DNA from: Lactarius indigo
Taxonomy: Eukaryota > Basidiomycota > Agaricomycetes > Russulales > Russulaceae
Direction of reading: 5' to 3'
DNA: 64,000 nucleotides
Assembly: GCA_025766275.1 (NCBI GenBank)
Contig: JAFKAC010000050.1
Location: 1-64,000, forward strand
Shown: positions 54,502 to 64,000 of the stretch, in pieces
How positions within the stretch are numbered: the stretch's first letter is position 1
Layout: every line of letters begins with the position of its first letter
Notes under the pieces: model-generated
The model's database searches: none
Seen by the model: only the letters and a program-made list of their open reading frames with translations
Told to the model about the DNA's origin: nothing
Translations under genes and position numbers: made by a program

Positions 54502-56441
54502 TCTTTCCCCCACAGATCCTGCAATATCAGGTCTTTTACTTCGTCGGGCGCGTTTGCAACTCCGGTGAGCCATTCCTTGGCTCGTTCTTCGGCTGTCTTG
54601 CTAGTCGAGGCGGCCTGTATCTGGGCCGGTGGGGGTTCTTGCGTGTAGTAGTTGGTCTCTGTCGTCCGGACGTTGGAAGGTCCGGGGTTTTGTGGTTGCC
54701 ACTGTCGTGGCTGTCTGGGGTGGGGGCAGTTTCGTGAGAGGTGACCCGGTGCGTTACAATTGTAACACAATACTGTCCTGAGATCTCGTCGTGACCCTCC
54801 TCTGCCTCGTCCTCTCACGCCCGGTCCTCCCCTTGGCGGAAAGGGAGGTTGGTTTGTATATGGTGGCTTATCGTAGTCGATCTCTTCTGATCCTGCCAAC
54901 CGTACTTTCGTTCGGTCGGCCGAGGTATCCATTGCCCACGGGTTTGCGAGGTTTTGCGGGACAGTCCACCCAGCGTTGCCTGTTTTCTTCGGCTTTGTGT
55001 CTTTGTATTCATCCACCCTAGCTCGGATATGGATGTAATTGCGTTGCCGGCGGAGCGTTGCTCGTTTCCACTCGTCGAAGGTCTCTGGTTCGTCTAGATC
55101 GTAGGTTTTCTCATATAGTTTCTTGGGTAGCCCCTTTGTGAATAGGTCGATGGTCTGGGGGTCGTTGAGGCGATAGCCTGCTTTTCTGGCAGCTTCTTCA
55201 AATTCATTGACGTATTTGTCGATGTCCCCGTCAACCATTTTGAGCCCTTTTCTCAACAGGGCTTGAGCTTGTTCTCGTTCGAGGGTATTGACGAACCTTT
55301 GGTTGAAACCCTCTGCTACCGCATTCCACAAATCCCTCGTGTATTGATCGATTCCTCGTTGTATTTGTCGGTTGAGCCATTTGAGGTATGAGAGCACCCA
55401 CTCGCTGACTGTTACCCCCTTGATGTAGGAAAGGAAGAGGAGGCATCGTCGATAGTCGTTACGCATAACGGGGGTATCAAGGTTCATGCCCCAGTACACG
55501 TGCCATTGCGTGAGGAATGAGTCGACCTTAGTACGATCTCCGTCGAAGATAGTGGGAGGTTCACCGGTTAGTTTTTCGTGTCCTCCTCCTCCTCCGCCTG
55601 GTGGGCCCCCTCCGCCTCCTCCTGGTGGGTCTCCTCCTCCGCTTGGTGGGTTATTCGGAATGTCGGGCGGACCCCCTCCTCTTCCTGGTCGTCGGGGGAA
55701 GTCGTCTCCGGGTGGTCCTCCCCACCCCGGTGGAGGGTCTAGCGGCATTCCTCGTCTTCCTCCCTCTCCTGATGGGGGATCCCCTTGATCTGGCCCGATG
55801 GCTCGAAAGATCGCTGCGTCGTCTGCAGTCATGCGATGCCCTGTTTCTGGATTGATGGGCATGAGATTTCGTTGTGACTCTTGTCTAATTGCTTCGGCTG
55901 CTTCTCGCGCCGCTTGTTCCCTGACCGTTATAATTTCTTCGGCTGTCATGGTGGTAGTCGCCATTTCTGCCGCCGGTGATCGTACGTGAATGACTTCTGG
56001 CTGGTCTGAAATATGGAGAGACTCAGCTTGTTGGATGGTGTATTGTTCAATAGGTCCGACACTCGCGGGTTGATTTTCTTCACTCTGTTCGTCTTCCTCA
56101 GTTTCTTCACTAACTGCTTCTCCAGTAGAGTGTTCTCGTAACTGGCCGTCGATGGGTCCCCAGTCGGCTCGCGAATTGAGCTCGCGCGCGTCGATGTCGC
56201 ACTGATACTGTCTTCCTGCTGGTCTTACGACGTCCCAGCGACGATCTATGGGGTTCCACGTAATTTCCACCCAACACAGATGGTCGAAATTGAACTCAAC
56301 AGGTCGGAATCTCGTAGGCCCGTTAAACTCGACGAAATATCCCGTTTCGTCTCCTCGGTCTCTCCACCGGGCTGCTCCCAGGAATCGGGTTGGTACGTTG
56401 CGGTCTCCTCTTCGTTCCAAGTAGTAGGGACGAAAGTTCGT
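54483..56441 (-). CDS. gag: Family-A Gag, with ACG at the expected start
   Basis: Structural protein of the particle, about 650 residues. The N-terminal block (RGDRNVPTRFLGAA, then VEFNFDHLCWVEITWNPID) is shared with family B, followed by an acidic linker, a long Gly/Pro hinge (55570-55790), a capsid-like helical part (55000-55560) and a CCHC knuckle near 54740-54785 (CYNCNAPGHLSRNC). Where family B starts with ATG (DQWMS), this copy has ACG (56441-56439), and I find no ATG on the minus strand from the predicted transcript start at 56699 down to 55964. Since the N-terminal block is conserved, I place the start at the ACG. The alternative is the ATG at 55964, which would drop about 160 conserved residues. 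The frame ends three codons after the slippery site. Confidence 0.85.
   Translation of the reverse strand, partial: TNFRPYYLERRGDRNVPTRFLGAARWRDRGDETGYFVEFNGPTRFRPVEFNFDHLCWVEITWNPIDRRWDVVRPAGRQYQCDIDARELNSRADWGPIDGQLREHSTGEAVSEETEEDEQSEENQPASVGPIEQYTIQQAESLHISDQPEVIHVRSPAAEMATTTMTAEEIITVREQAAREAAEAIRQESQRNLMPINPETGHRMTADDAAIFRAIGPDQGDPPSGEGGRRGMPLDPPPGWGGPPGDDFPRRPGRGGGPPDIPNNPPSGGGDPPGGGGGGPPGGGGGGHEKLTGEPPTIFDGDRTKVDSFLTQWHVYWGMNLDTPVMRNDYRRCLLFLSYIKGVTVSEWVLSYLKWLNRQIQRGIDQYTRDLWNAVAEGFNQRFVNTLEREQAQALLRKGLKMVDGDIDKYVNEFEEAARKAGYRLNDPQTIDLFTKGLPKKLYEKTYDLDEPETFDEWKRATLRRQRNYIHIRARVDEYKDTKPKKTGNAGWTVPQNLANPWAMDTSADRTKVRLAGSEEIDYDKPPYTNQPPFPPRGGPGVRGRGRGGSRRDLRTVLCYNCNAPGHLSRNCPHPRQPRQWQPQNPGPSNVRTTETNYYTQEPPPAQIQAASTSKTAEERAKEWLTGVANAPDEVKDLILQDLWGKEGFRSA
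54495..54501 (-). promoter_or_regulatory. Putative -1 frameshift site, family A
   Basis: G GGT TTT in the gag frame, three codons before the gag stop; the -1 frame reads directly into Pol. It fits the X XXY YYZ rule and is kept in family B. Confidence 0.75.
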
Positions 56442-56475
56442 CCACTGATCTCGGGTGTTGACCGTCGCCACGATT

Positions 56476-56493
56476 GGAAGATCTTGGTCTTAA
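56476..56493 (-). other. Self-complementary primer-binding site, family A
   Basis: The minus strand after the 5' LTR reads TTAAGACCAAGATCTTCC. AAGACCAAGAT (56481-56491) is the exact complement of ATCTTGGTCTT in the LTR (56689-56699), 34 bases after the TATTTAAG box. This matches the Tf1/sushi mode in which the first 11 bases of the transcript fold back as primer. There is no TGG-type tRNA match. Confidence 0.75.
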
Positions 56494-56950
56494 TGTAACG
56501 CCGTCACGACGTTAGCTCGACCTGAGCTTTGATAAGGCGACTTAGCTGATCACGCTTTGAAGGCGTATGGCTCGAAGGCAAGTTCTAGATGTACGCAGAC
56601 ACTAGGATCTTAATAACGACGCCCCTTCCAAACAGGGAAACGACAGAAAAGGAACGAGATGAAAGGAGACAAGAAGTGACGATTGAAGAAGACCAAGATG
56701 CTTCATCCTGGTCTTCCGCCGCTATCTTAAATACAAGAGGAGCAGGCTTTCAAGCGCTGCTATGAGTCACCGTATCGTAGCGTCCAACGTATTGCGTAAG
56801 TACCGCAATCCTAATACTACTACTACCTGTACTAGGATTGAGTCATCCCAAACTCCTAACTCCTGCGTAAACTCCGAGTCCGTGACTAATATACCTTACA
56901 GCCGTAATCACAACCGGTACTGTAAGGGTCCAAATGCGAGAACCGTAACA
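56494..56950 (-). repeat. 5' LTR of family-A element
   Basis: 457 bases identical by eye to 49275-49731. Minus-strand promoter TATTTAAG near 56726-56733, predicted start at 56699. The leader from there to 56494 has no ATG. Confidence 0.95.
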
Positions 56951-56955
56951 TTCCG

Positions 56956-58622
56956 GAAGTTGGCAAAGCTGTCCCAACTCGTTTCATCAGCATTGGTAGA
57001 GTGATTCATGTGGTTTTCTACCTTTAATTGGTTTTTCTGAGTTCATACCCAATCGCCGACGTGGGGTCTGCAGATGTATGACAGCATCGGGTGAGTCTGC
57101 TTGATCAGTTTGATCATCATACCTGTTTGTCTATTGACCGTTTTCCGCAAGTGAAACTGGAACAAGAACTGTTCTCCTTTTTCCAGATCTTCATTGAAGC
57201 TATTGGGCGATGCCCTGCAGAGTTCCCTTCCACGGTGCGTCCGAGTTTTTGTTGTGGTTTCGTTCGACGATTCTGAGCCAGCGGTGGGTGATGCATCTCC
57301 CTCAGTGGGGCTTCGGTTTACTTTGCTAGTCGTTCTTGTTTCTGACGTGTCTCTTCCATGGGCATTTTGTTCCAGTGTGGTAGAGTCCTCGTGTCGTGTG
57401 GACCATCTCGGCGATTCTTGCACGTGTTCCTTTTTGTCCACCCCTATCGAACAGGGACCTCTTATCGATTCTAGTTGATCCGTCGGGTATTCTACCTCAA
57501 TTGTCGTCCCTTTCCGGGCTCTTGGTCATTCGATGCGTGTTCTCGTGTGACCTTGTTGGACAAGCTTCAACTTATCCGACTAGGTGCGTCTCCTCGTGTA
57601 TTTTTGCTACGTGGGCCTCAACTTATCTGACTCGGTGCGTCTCCTCGTGGACTTTTGTTACACGGGCTTCGACTTGGTTGGTTCATTATCTGCTGCTGGT
57701 GTGCTGATGATCGTAATCGATCTACCAGAGTTCTGGTTTTAGTGGCTACGGCACCGCTAAGTGCTGGGGCATTCAGCGTGGCTTTTCGGAGTTCAACACC
57801 AGGGATCGTATTGATCGATATTTCGGATTGATTTCGCTGCTGGATGTGGGTTCGTAATTTGTCATTCATTTGTATATGCTGGTTTTCTGATGGACCCTCC
57901 AGGTCGTCGATGGGTGGCCTCAACACATCCGATGTTGAGTTACTGCTTACACAATGGAGGTCAGTCAGGTCTGAGGGGCTCGGAGTCCTCGTTTCCATAA
58001 TTGGTGTCAAGTTAGCCAGTTTCTCGCGTCGATACCCCTGTCGTAATTTCGTGCGAGGAGCAATCAATTGCTGTTCAAAACTTTCGAGTTTAATGTGGTG
58101 CCACGTCATTGGTGGCATTCGTGAAACTTTGTTTTTGTTTATCGATTTCATCGTGCCGCCATATAACTCCAGCGGTACTTCTTCCTGCCTTCCCGTCTGT
58201 GAGTACCAGTCGAGCAGGTCAGTGTCGTTCCGGAGCAGTATCTCTAGGGACCCGTGCCATTCCTTCATGGGTCGTGCCTTTGTCGTGATTCATTTCCGCA
58301 TCGAGTTTACTTCAAAGTTTACGTGACATCTGTTCCGCTTAGATTCATTCGTGCGCGAGTTCAGGGTTCTGGTTGAGTCGGGTGTTCCATCCTCGATCAT
58401 CCATTTGCGCATCATACTATCTGCACAGGCTTCGACTTTGGGGTCCTGTCCATGTGTGGTCTGCTGTCCACGTAGAGCCGTAGTTCGTGTGTCATAGGTG
58501 TCGGGCAAGTTCGTGTTCGGGTTCGGGTGCTCGGCGTATTGAGCGTGAGGTTCATTTGTCAGGGGATCGGTGCATAATCGGGTGTGTTCGGTATCGTCAG
58601 GTTGCTCCGCGCTCGTCCTACA
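56956..58622. other. Internal region of BTB retroelement (part 2)
   Basis: Minus-strand frames at 57043-57441, 57618-58268 and 58290-58622 are open but carry no domain I recognise. This continues the retroelement body interrupted at 49274. Confidence 0.45.
57549..57690 (+). repeat. Short tandem repeat, about 61-base unit
   Basis: Two and a half diverged copies of a unit reading CAACTTATC..GACT..GGTGCGTCTCCTCGTG and then a TTTTGNTAC...GGGC stretch. Confidence 0.7.
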
Positions 58623-58624
58623 AG

Positions 58625-61600
58625 CATCAGGAAAAACCTCCCACGCTAGCGAGGGATAACACACGACTAAATTATCGACATGGGAGACAAGGGAGATAAT
58701 GTGCCAATATTTTGTCACTAAGACCAGTAATGCTCTAATCCTTCATGCGGCAATCAATCACCACCAATTATCTACTAAAATATCGTGTAATTATCTCAAT
58801 CAGTTTATGTAAATGTTTTACAACTCCAAAACTAGAATGCTCCAGGTAGTCCAATAATGCGGAATAGATGTACACTTCGAAGACTGTACTACAGGAATAA
58901 TGCTTACACTACCACACATTGTCGCCGCCGTTGTAGCGGCAGTACATCAGGAAAACAAAAAGTTACTAGAAGCAATAGCCGTGACTAGTGCTGACTAGTG
59001 ATACCCAAATATGGTAGGGGCTAGTTCCCCTAGTCACGGCTAGTCAAATTTTGTTTTGCTGATGTCAAGGGGGGGCCGGAATTCTTAAAATTGCACGGGG
59101 TCGGTAAATTTTTTTAAGGGGTTGGGCCGTACCCCCCCCCCCCCTACCCCCAAAAAGGAAATTAAAGGCCAAATATGGAAATTTCTTAGATTACCCCACC
59201 CCATCGTGCATCGCTGCCAAACCGCTGGCACCACACACGTTTCTGTGTGTTCTATAAACATTGCCATGAGTGCTGTATGCTACCACCAAGCTGTGAACAT
59301 GCAACTTCATCGCTTACATTTATCATAGTTGAGTTCCCCTAACTTTTAAGTTCAGTGTCAGTGTGGCTTATTCTTTTTGTTCTCCGGCTTTCTGCATTTA
59401 TCCGCGGCCTTATTGGCTCGAACAAGACGTATCTCTGACTCATACAACTACATATGTGAAGTTTTGTGTTATGCGCAAACGTGCACAACCATTTTCGACC
59501 ACCTGCAACAACCCGACCTCGTTTCTGTTTCCGACCCCGCCGCATGTCTATGCACGTTTATCTCTTCGAGAAAGACACGTCTCCAATCACCGCGGACCTG
59601 TATGCGACGGCGCGCGTTCCGCGGACGCGTGCGCGACACCTTGCGACGCATCACATGCCCCAAGACCTGTAGATGCTCTTAGACAGAGTTGGGGCTCAGG
59701 CCACTGTAACTGTAGTTAAGGAAATTCCTCATAGAATAGTACAGTAACATGTAGTAAATAGAATTCTAGTATCCCTTTGAAAAAACCCGCCATGCAACAG
59801 GTATGGGTTTTGTACGGGTACCTCAGATCTGACCCACACCCACACCCACAAACCCATATTCGGGTACCCGCATGGGTTTACAAACCCACAATATGCACTA
59901 TTGCTGAGATGATACGGGGGAAAAGCGGGAAATTTCCAGATCGGCCTGGCCTTAGACACCCAAAAAGCAAATTTTTTTAGAGACTTTCGGTCGACCCCCC
60001 CCACCTCGGGTCACGGAACCACGGCCCGGCCCCCCCTTGGCTGATGTAGTCTTCGTCACCTCACAGTCATCGTCGCGATCGCAATCCCCACAGCCACCCC
60101 GTTGTTGTCACTCATTGTCACTGTAGCCATTGTCCTCGCATCACAGTCGTCGTAGCTGTAGTTGTGCTTGAGGTGTCGCCACTTTTCAGCCACAGCCATC
60201 GTCGTCTTCATCACCATCACAGCCACAGTCATTGTCGTCGTCTTCGTCCCCGCCGTTGAGGTTGTCATCCAGTTGTGCTTGTGTTGTTGCTATTTCTTTG
60301 TGACCGCAGTCATTGCAGTCATCTTCGTTGTCACCATTACTGCCTTGCAGCTGACATAGTCATGGTCATTGCCCATGTCCTCATTGTGGTTAGGGTCACA
60401 CTGCACGGGCATCGGCGGAATGTGGTGGCAGTGGTGGTGGTGGTGGTCCGGGTCTGGGTCATACATAACCATGTCAGGATCGCACGGCCGAGATGCCATC
60501 ATAGTGGAAAGTCACCGCTTGTGGCTGGTATCGTCATTGTCGTTGAAGTGAGGGGGTCATCTGTCATCGTTGCACGCTCCACAGCAGCAAGAAGATGGCA
60601 AGCATGACAGCACCAAAGAAGATGCCTGGTGTGGCTCGTTGGTTTCACCTCTGCATGGAGGTGTGGTACTGGTGGACTCTAGTGCTGTACAGGGGAGAGG
60701 TGAGACAACAGAGCAGGACAATGGAGCAGAAGCGTGAAGGCAAAGTCAAAAAAATGAAGCAAGTCACGTTTATTGTTGATTGGTCTGGGCGTGGGAAGCC
60801 TTTCCCACGTTCGTTCATACAATAATGGACCACAATGTTCCATTTTGGTACTGTATGTGCATGCACTCTTTTCCCTTCACTGATCTCTTGTTCCCCCCTC
60901 CCCCGTCACTGGTTCATCCGCCATTCCTTCCTCCACTTTCTGAGCCTACCTCCCGCACATCATGCTCCCCCCATAACAGACCCAAGGCAGTCAGATGCCA
61001 CCCCTCCAATGTGCAAGCCTCAGAATGGAAAAAAAAAAAACAGCACGTTCTTTTTTTTTTTTCTTCATTTATCTCTGAAACATTCTAATTTATTGATTGC
61101 AGGTCCTCCCACTGCTATACAACTGATGTAGCTCTTATGACTGCAATCATTTGATGCACAGCAACAATGTCATCACTGCCACTACCACCTTAGTCATTGC
61201 TGTGTCATCAAACATAGTTGTAAGTCCAAATATGTTCATCCCTTGCGTCCTCACTAACTAGTCACTATTGCCCCTATACAAGCTCCTGTGCACCTGCCAC
61301 TCAAGACACTGTCGATGGTTCCACCCCTGCAAATTTAAAACAGATGAGTACCGGTCTATGTAAGTAACAATACGCTCACATTCATCACAGGTCTTACACA
61401 ACTGCTCTGACATGACACCTGTTGCCGTCGACCCCAAAGCCACTGCCTCACTTGGTCCCTCCCATCTCCACTCCTACAAGCCCAACAATGACCTGACCAC
61501 AGCAGGACTGCATACATGCAAGCTACGAGTGACAGTGAGGACAAGGTGGTGACAGTGAGGACACAATGGTGAGGCAATGGTGATAGAGAGGTAATATTGC

Positions 61601-61933
61601 AACATCAATGACGATGACTTTGATGGGGCGGTGCAGTGATCACAACAACAGGGACAGGTGCAGTAGGTGCTGCACTCCTGTAGCTAGCTACCTGTAGATA
61701 TTTCATGCAATAAATATGTTTTTTTTCCTTATTTTACAAACTGGGTGTCAGTGGGTGAATTCACATAATGCTGAAATAACTTTTGAACAATTTGTCAGTA
61801 GCTAGGTGCTAATTATTACAATTGAGATAGTCCCCAATAAATTATCAAGGGGACTAAGCAATGTGCAATAATTGACAATTACTAGTAATTATTGATAATT
61901 TGTTCTTGCTAGCATGGGAGGTTTTTCCTGATG
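58625..61933. mobile_element. DNA element with CATCAGG termini, 3.3 kb
   Basis: Inverted ends of about 26 bases start CATCAGGAAAAACCTCCCA (left) and mirror at the right end, with AG on both flanks (58623-58624, 61934-61935) as a likely 2-base duplication. The terminal 12 bases equal those of the element at 30487-32913. The interior holds an inverted pair of C-run blocks (59080-59200 and 59900-60020), CCCACA-type repeats near 59835-59900, an imperfect triplet-rich stretch (60060-60580), and a T/A-run module with TGATTGCAGGTCC near 61100 like those in the other element. No transposase is seen. It is inserted in the BTB retroelement body. Confidence 0.8.
60060..60580. repeat. Imperfect GTC/CAT triplet-rich stretch
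   Basis: Low-complexity sequence dominated by GTC, GTT, CAT and GTG triplets, inside the DNA element. The open frames here are composition-driven. Confidence 0.6.
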
Positions 61934-62108
61934 AGCTGTCTGTGTACTACTGTCCTGCTTCCTGTGTCGTTTGTTTGCACTGTACATCACATGGTTCGGG
62001 AGTGTCATGCCAGTTGTTTACTGCTGAGGTATGAGTGACTCTGGTTCAGGTTCATTTGTCGAATGCGTTGTGCCATGTTCACTAGCTAGGAAAAGAGGTC
62101 TACTCTTA

Positions 62109-62420
62109 TGTCACAGTTCAGTTGTAGCCCAAAGGCAATGGGCAAGCAGAGTCGAGGGTCACATATTAAGTGACCAGAGGGAGGGAGAACTTGGCAGGCA
62201 AGTGAGAGGGGAATCTAAAGGTTTAAACAAGTAGACTGTATTCAAGGACTAAGAGTAGACAAAGTATTGTACTACTCAGACTACTGGTCTTTATACTCTT
62301 ACAAACTGGTGATTTTTGGGACTCTTTTCTGTGGTTACAAAGACTTGGAAGTGAGCTGGCATACAAGAGACGTGGCATGGGTACTGGGCTGGCAGAAGAC
62401 TCGGATGTGCTGGCAGGGAG
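62109..62420 (-). repeat. 5' LTR of the BTB retroelement, truncated
   Basis: Starts TGTCACAGTTCAG and follows 44545-44870 closely (for example TTTATACTCTTACAAACTGG), but breaks off after TGCTGGCAGGG, about 70 bases before the expected end. Confidence 0.85.
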
Positions 62421-62515
62421 CCTTGCAGGTGGTCAAAAACCCCCACAACCAAAAGGCTCATTCACATGCACAACCAATCTCCAGAGCCACTGACTGTGTA
62501 TACTATGACTTTGTT

Positions 62516-62936
62516 CTACCTTTAGCTATATCCTTATTGTGATGTCACTATGATATCATCTTTGCTTGGACTTTCTTTGTTCTGTGCTCCTTATTCTCCA
62601 TTTGTGTATTCCTTTTGTCCCAGATGAAGAACAATGTCTTATACTCTGTGACCCTATGTTACATCCCTTGTACTAGTGTCACCCCTGTAAACAGTATAAG
62701 TAGTGTAGCATGTACACTGCTGGTCCACATCAGTTCTCACTACTTATGTGCCAGGTATGTTTCTCCCTTCAATCCTTTGATGTCTAACATCAGTTCTCAC
62801 TGCTTATGTGCCAGACTCTTTGCTTCAGTGCAACTTCCCTGTTCACCTCTGCTTCCAGCTTACTTGCATATCTCACCACATTTCCCTTGCCACTGTGAGT
62901 ATGCCCTTTCTATGTATGCTGTTCATAATTGTGTTG
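62516..62936 (+). mobile_element. Family-Y LTR fragment
   Basis: Matches the reverse complement of 13136-13751 from its middle to near its end (TATGATATCATC, then CATCAGTTCTCACT, and CTGTTCATAA). It carries a TATAAGTAG promoter near 62695. The 5' part is missing and no target duplication is present. Confidence 0.75.
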
Positions 62937-63086
62937 TAGATTTGTCTCAGACTCTCAGTAGTCAGTTATGATGCCTCAGTAAGCAGTAATTGTCATGGAC
63001 TTTTATAATATCAGTCAGCAGTAGTAATGTATCACCAATGGTTGGCCCATGAATTATAAAAGTCACTCTGCAAGTGGATGATTGGA

Positions 63087-63513
63087 TTGTTGTGTTCACA
63101 TAGGGGGCAGCTTTTGAATACATAAATGTAAGTTTTGATGATGATCTGCAGGTAAACTGTCTGATTGTTGATATCCCATGTGCAGTTAATAGTGATATGA
63201 CTTAAGGGTGTAATACAGTCCATGATTTGTATCACTGGGATGTTGTACTGTGATTTTGAGCTGAAGAGCTGTACTGTACAGCATGGCTTGTTCGCGTTGT
63301 CGCGTTGCTCACTCGCCACTATACAGTATAGCTCTTCAGCTCAAAATCACAGTACAACATCCCAGTGATACAAATCATGGACTGTATTACACCCTTAAGT
63401 CATATCACTATTAACTGCACATGGGATATCAAAAATCAGACAGTTTACCTGCAGATCATCATCAAAACTTACATTTATGTATTCAAAAGCTGCCGCCTAT
63501 GTGAACACAACAA
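63087..63513. repeat. Long near-perfect palindrome 2
   Basis: Arms 63087-63281 and 63319-63513 (195 bases) pair with few mismatches. The loop (about 37 bases) is CpG-rich and reads AGCATGGCTTGTTCGCG at its left border, very like the loop of palindrome 1, while the arms are unrelated. A transcript would form a hairpin of nearly 200 base pairs. Confidence 0.95.
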
Positions 63514-63536
63514 ACCCTAACCCTATTTTAGGGTTT
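63511..63536. repeat. Telomere-like motif
   Basis: Two CCCTAA units followed, after TTT, by TTAGGG lie immediately at the outer edge of palindrome 2. Basidiomycete telomeres are usually TTAGGG repeats, so this looks like a short interstitial telomeric seed in inverted form. Confidence 0.6.
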
Positions 63537-63795
63537 GATGTTAACCTTAACCTTAACTCTATGTGCCTAATATATGGTCATATTGTTGGCTGGGCATTGG
63601 TGTGCAGTATGCATCTCAGATCTACTATGTAGAGCAGAGTGTTTGGTGCATGTGTGCATGGAAACAAATCAGACATCAATGACACTTTAGTAATATACCC
63701 TGATAATAATGTTTTAACTGTCACAGCATGCACATTATATGTGAACATGTTATTAGCACATGGTACATTGTGCATGTATTAAATATGTATAGTAA

Positions 63796-64000
63796 TATGG
63801 TGGTGTATGTGTAAGGAGTCTAGGACTCCTTTTCTCAGTGTTATGCTTGATAAATTGGGCTATAAGAGGGTGGTGTGCATGTGAGGAGTCTAGGACTCCT
63901 TTTCTCAGTGTCATACTTGAGAAATTGGGCTATAAGAGGATGGTGTGTACGTGAGGAGTCCTGGACTCCTTTTCTCAGTGTTGCTCTAGAAATTGGGCTG
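63796..64000. repeat. 70-base minisatellite with palindromic core
   Basis: The core GGAGTCTAGGACTCC (or GGAGTCCTGGACTCC in the third copy) recurs at 63815, 63885 and 63955, exactly 70 bases apart, with TATAAGAGG and TTTTCTCAGTG in each unit. The array runs off the window. Confidence 0.88.

Larger units (their letters stand above)
49275..56950 (-). mobile_element. Family-A chromodomain gypsy element, apparently intact and young
   Basis: 7,676 bases with two 457-base LTRs that look identical by eye, and a perfect 5-base duplication, TTCCG, at 49270-49274 and 56951-56955. Order on the minus strand: 5' LTR, self-complementary primer-binding site, gag, pol (in -1 frame), polypurine tract, 3' LTR. 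No stop interrupts pol. It is inserted into the BTB retroelement. Identical LTRs mean a very recent insertion. Confidence 0.96.
44545..62420 (-). mobile_element. LTR retroelement carrying a BTB-CCHC gene, with two nested insertions
   Basis: Left LTR 44545-44940 and right LTR 62109 to about 62420 are clearly the same sequence. On the minus strand the body ends with a polypurine tract (GAGAGAGGGGG, 44944-44954) against the left LTR, so the element runs right to left. Subtracting the gypsy insertion (49275-56950) and the DNA element (58625-61933) leaves an internal region of about 6.2 kb. I found no protease, RT or integrase in it, only the BTB-CCHC ORF at its 3' end. It is best described as a large non-autonomous retroelement. 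The right LTR lacks its last 70 bases or so. Confidence 0.8.

Overview
The window looks like a gene-poor, transposon-packed region of a filamentous basidiomycete, most likely an Agaricomycete. The evidence is short GT-AG introns of 44-63 bases in the few host-like genes, chromodomain Ty3/gypsy elements of the self-primed Tf1/sushi type, RNase H-bearing LINEs, a fungal-style BTB domain, CpG-to-TpG decay of old copies and a TTAGGG-type motif. I cannot name the genus. I see no rRNA, tRNA or CRISPR locus.

Layout, left to right. 1-2072: decayed gag of gypsy family A with a solo LTR inside it, then a family-B LTR. 2443-5465: a 5'-truncated LINE with a 15-base target duplication and a family-A solo LTR in its tail. 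6063-10610: a large unrecognised multi-exon gene in two halves (H1, H2), separated by a 44-base-period array of perfect palindromes. 11691-12949: LTR-like sequences. 12950-24604: a decayed family-B element carrying nested insertions, including a nearly complete but broken family-B element (14535-22351) and a pair of solo LTRs inserted head-to-head one inside the other. 25861-27194: two very long near-perfect palindromes followed by a second palindromic array with the same core as the one at 8.7 kb. 28560-30222: a diverged minisatellite and a broken gene. 30487-32913: a DNA element with inverted repeats. 33889-42630: a LINE remnant, a 133-base minisatellite, an intact spliced gene K (37895-40704) and a related minisatellite in inverted orientation.

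The right third is one LTR retroelement (44545 to about 62420) whose last ORF fuses a BTB domain to a CCHC zinc knuckle. It has been split by an apparently fresh family-A gypsy element (49275-56950; the 457-base LTRs look identical) and by a second DNA element (58625-61933) with the same CATCAGG termini as the one at 30.5 kb. The window ends with another long palindrome (63087-63513), a telomere-like motif and a 70-base minisatellite.

The gypsy elements work as units. Gag (with zinc knuckle) is joined to Pol (protease, RT, RNase H, integrase, chromodomain and a C-terminal extension) by a predicted -1 frameshift at G GGT TTT. The primer-binding site matches the first 11 bases of the predicted transcript. 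The strongest candidates for something undescribed are the palindromes that share a loop, the two palindromic arrays that share a core, the BTB-CCHC retroelement gene, and the unknown genes H and K associated with palindromic tandem arrays.
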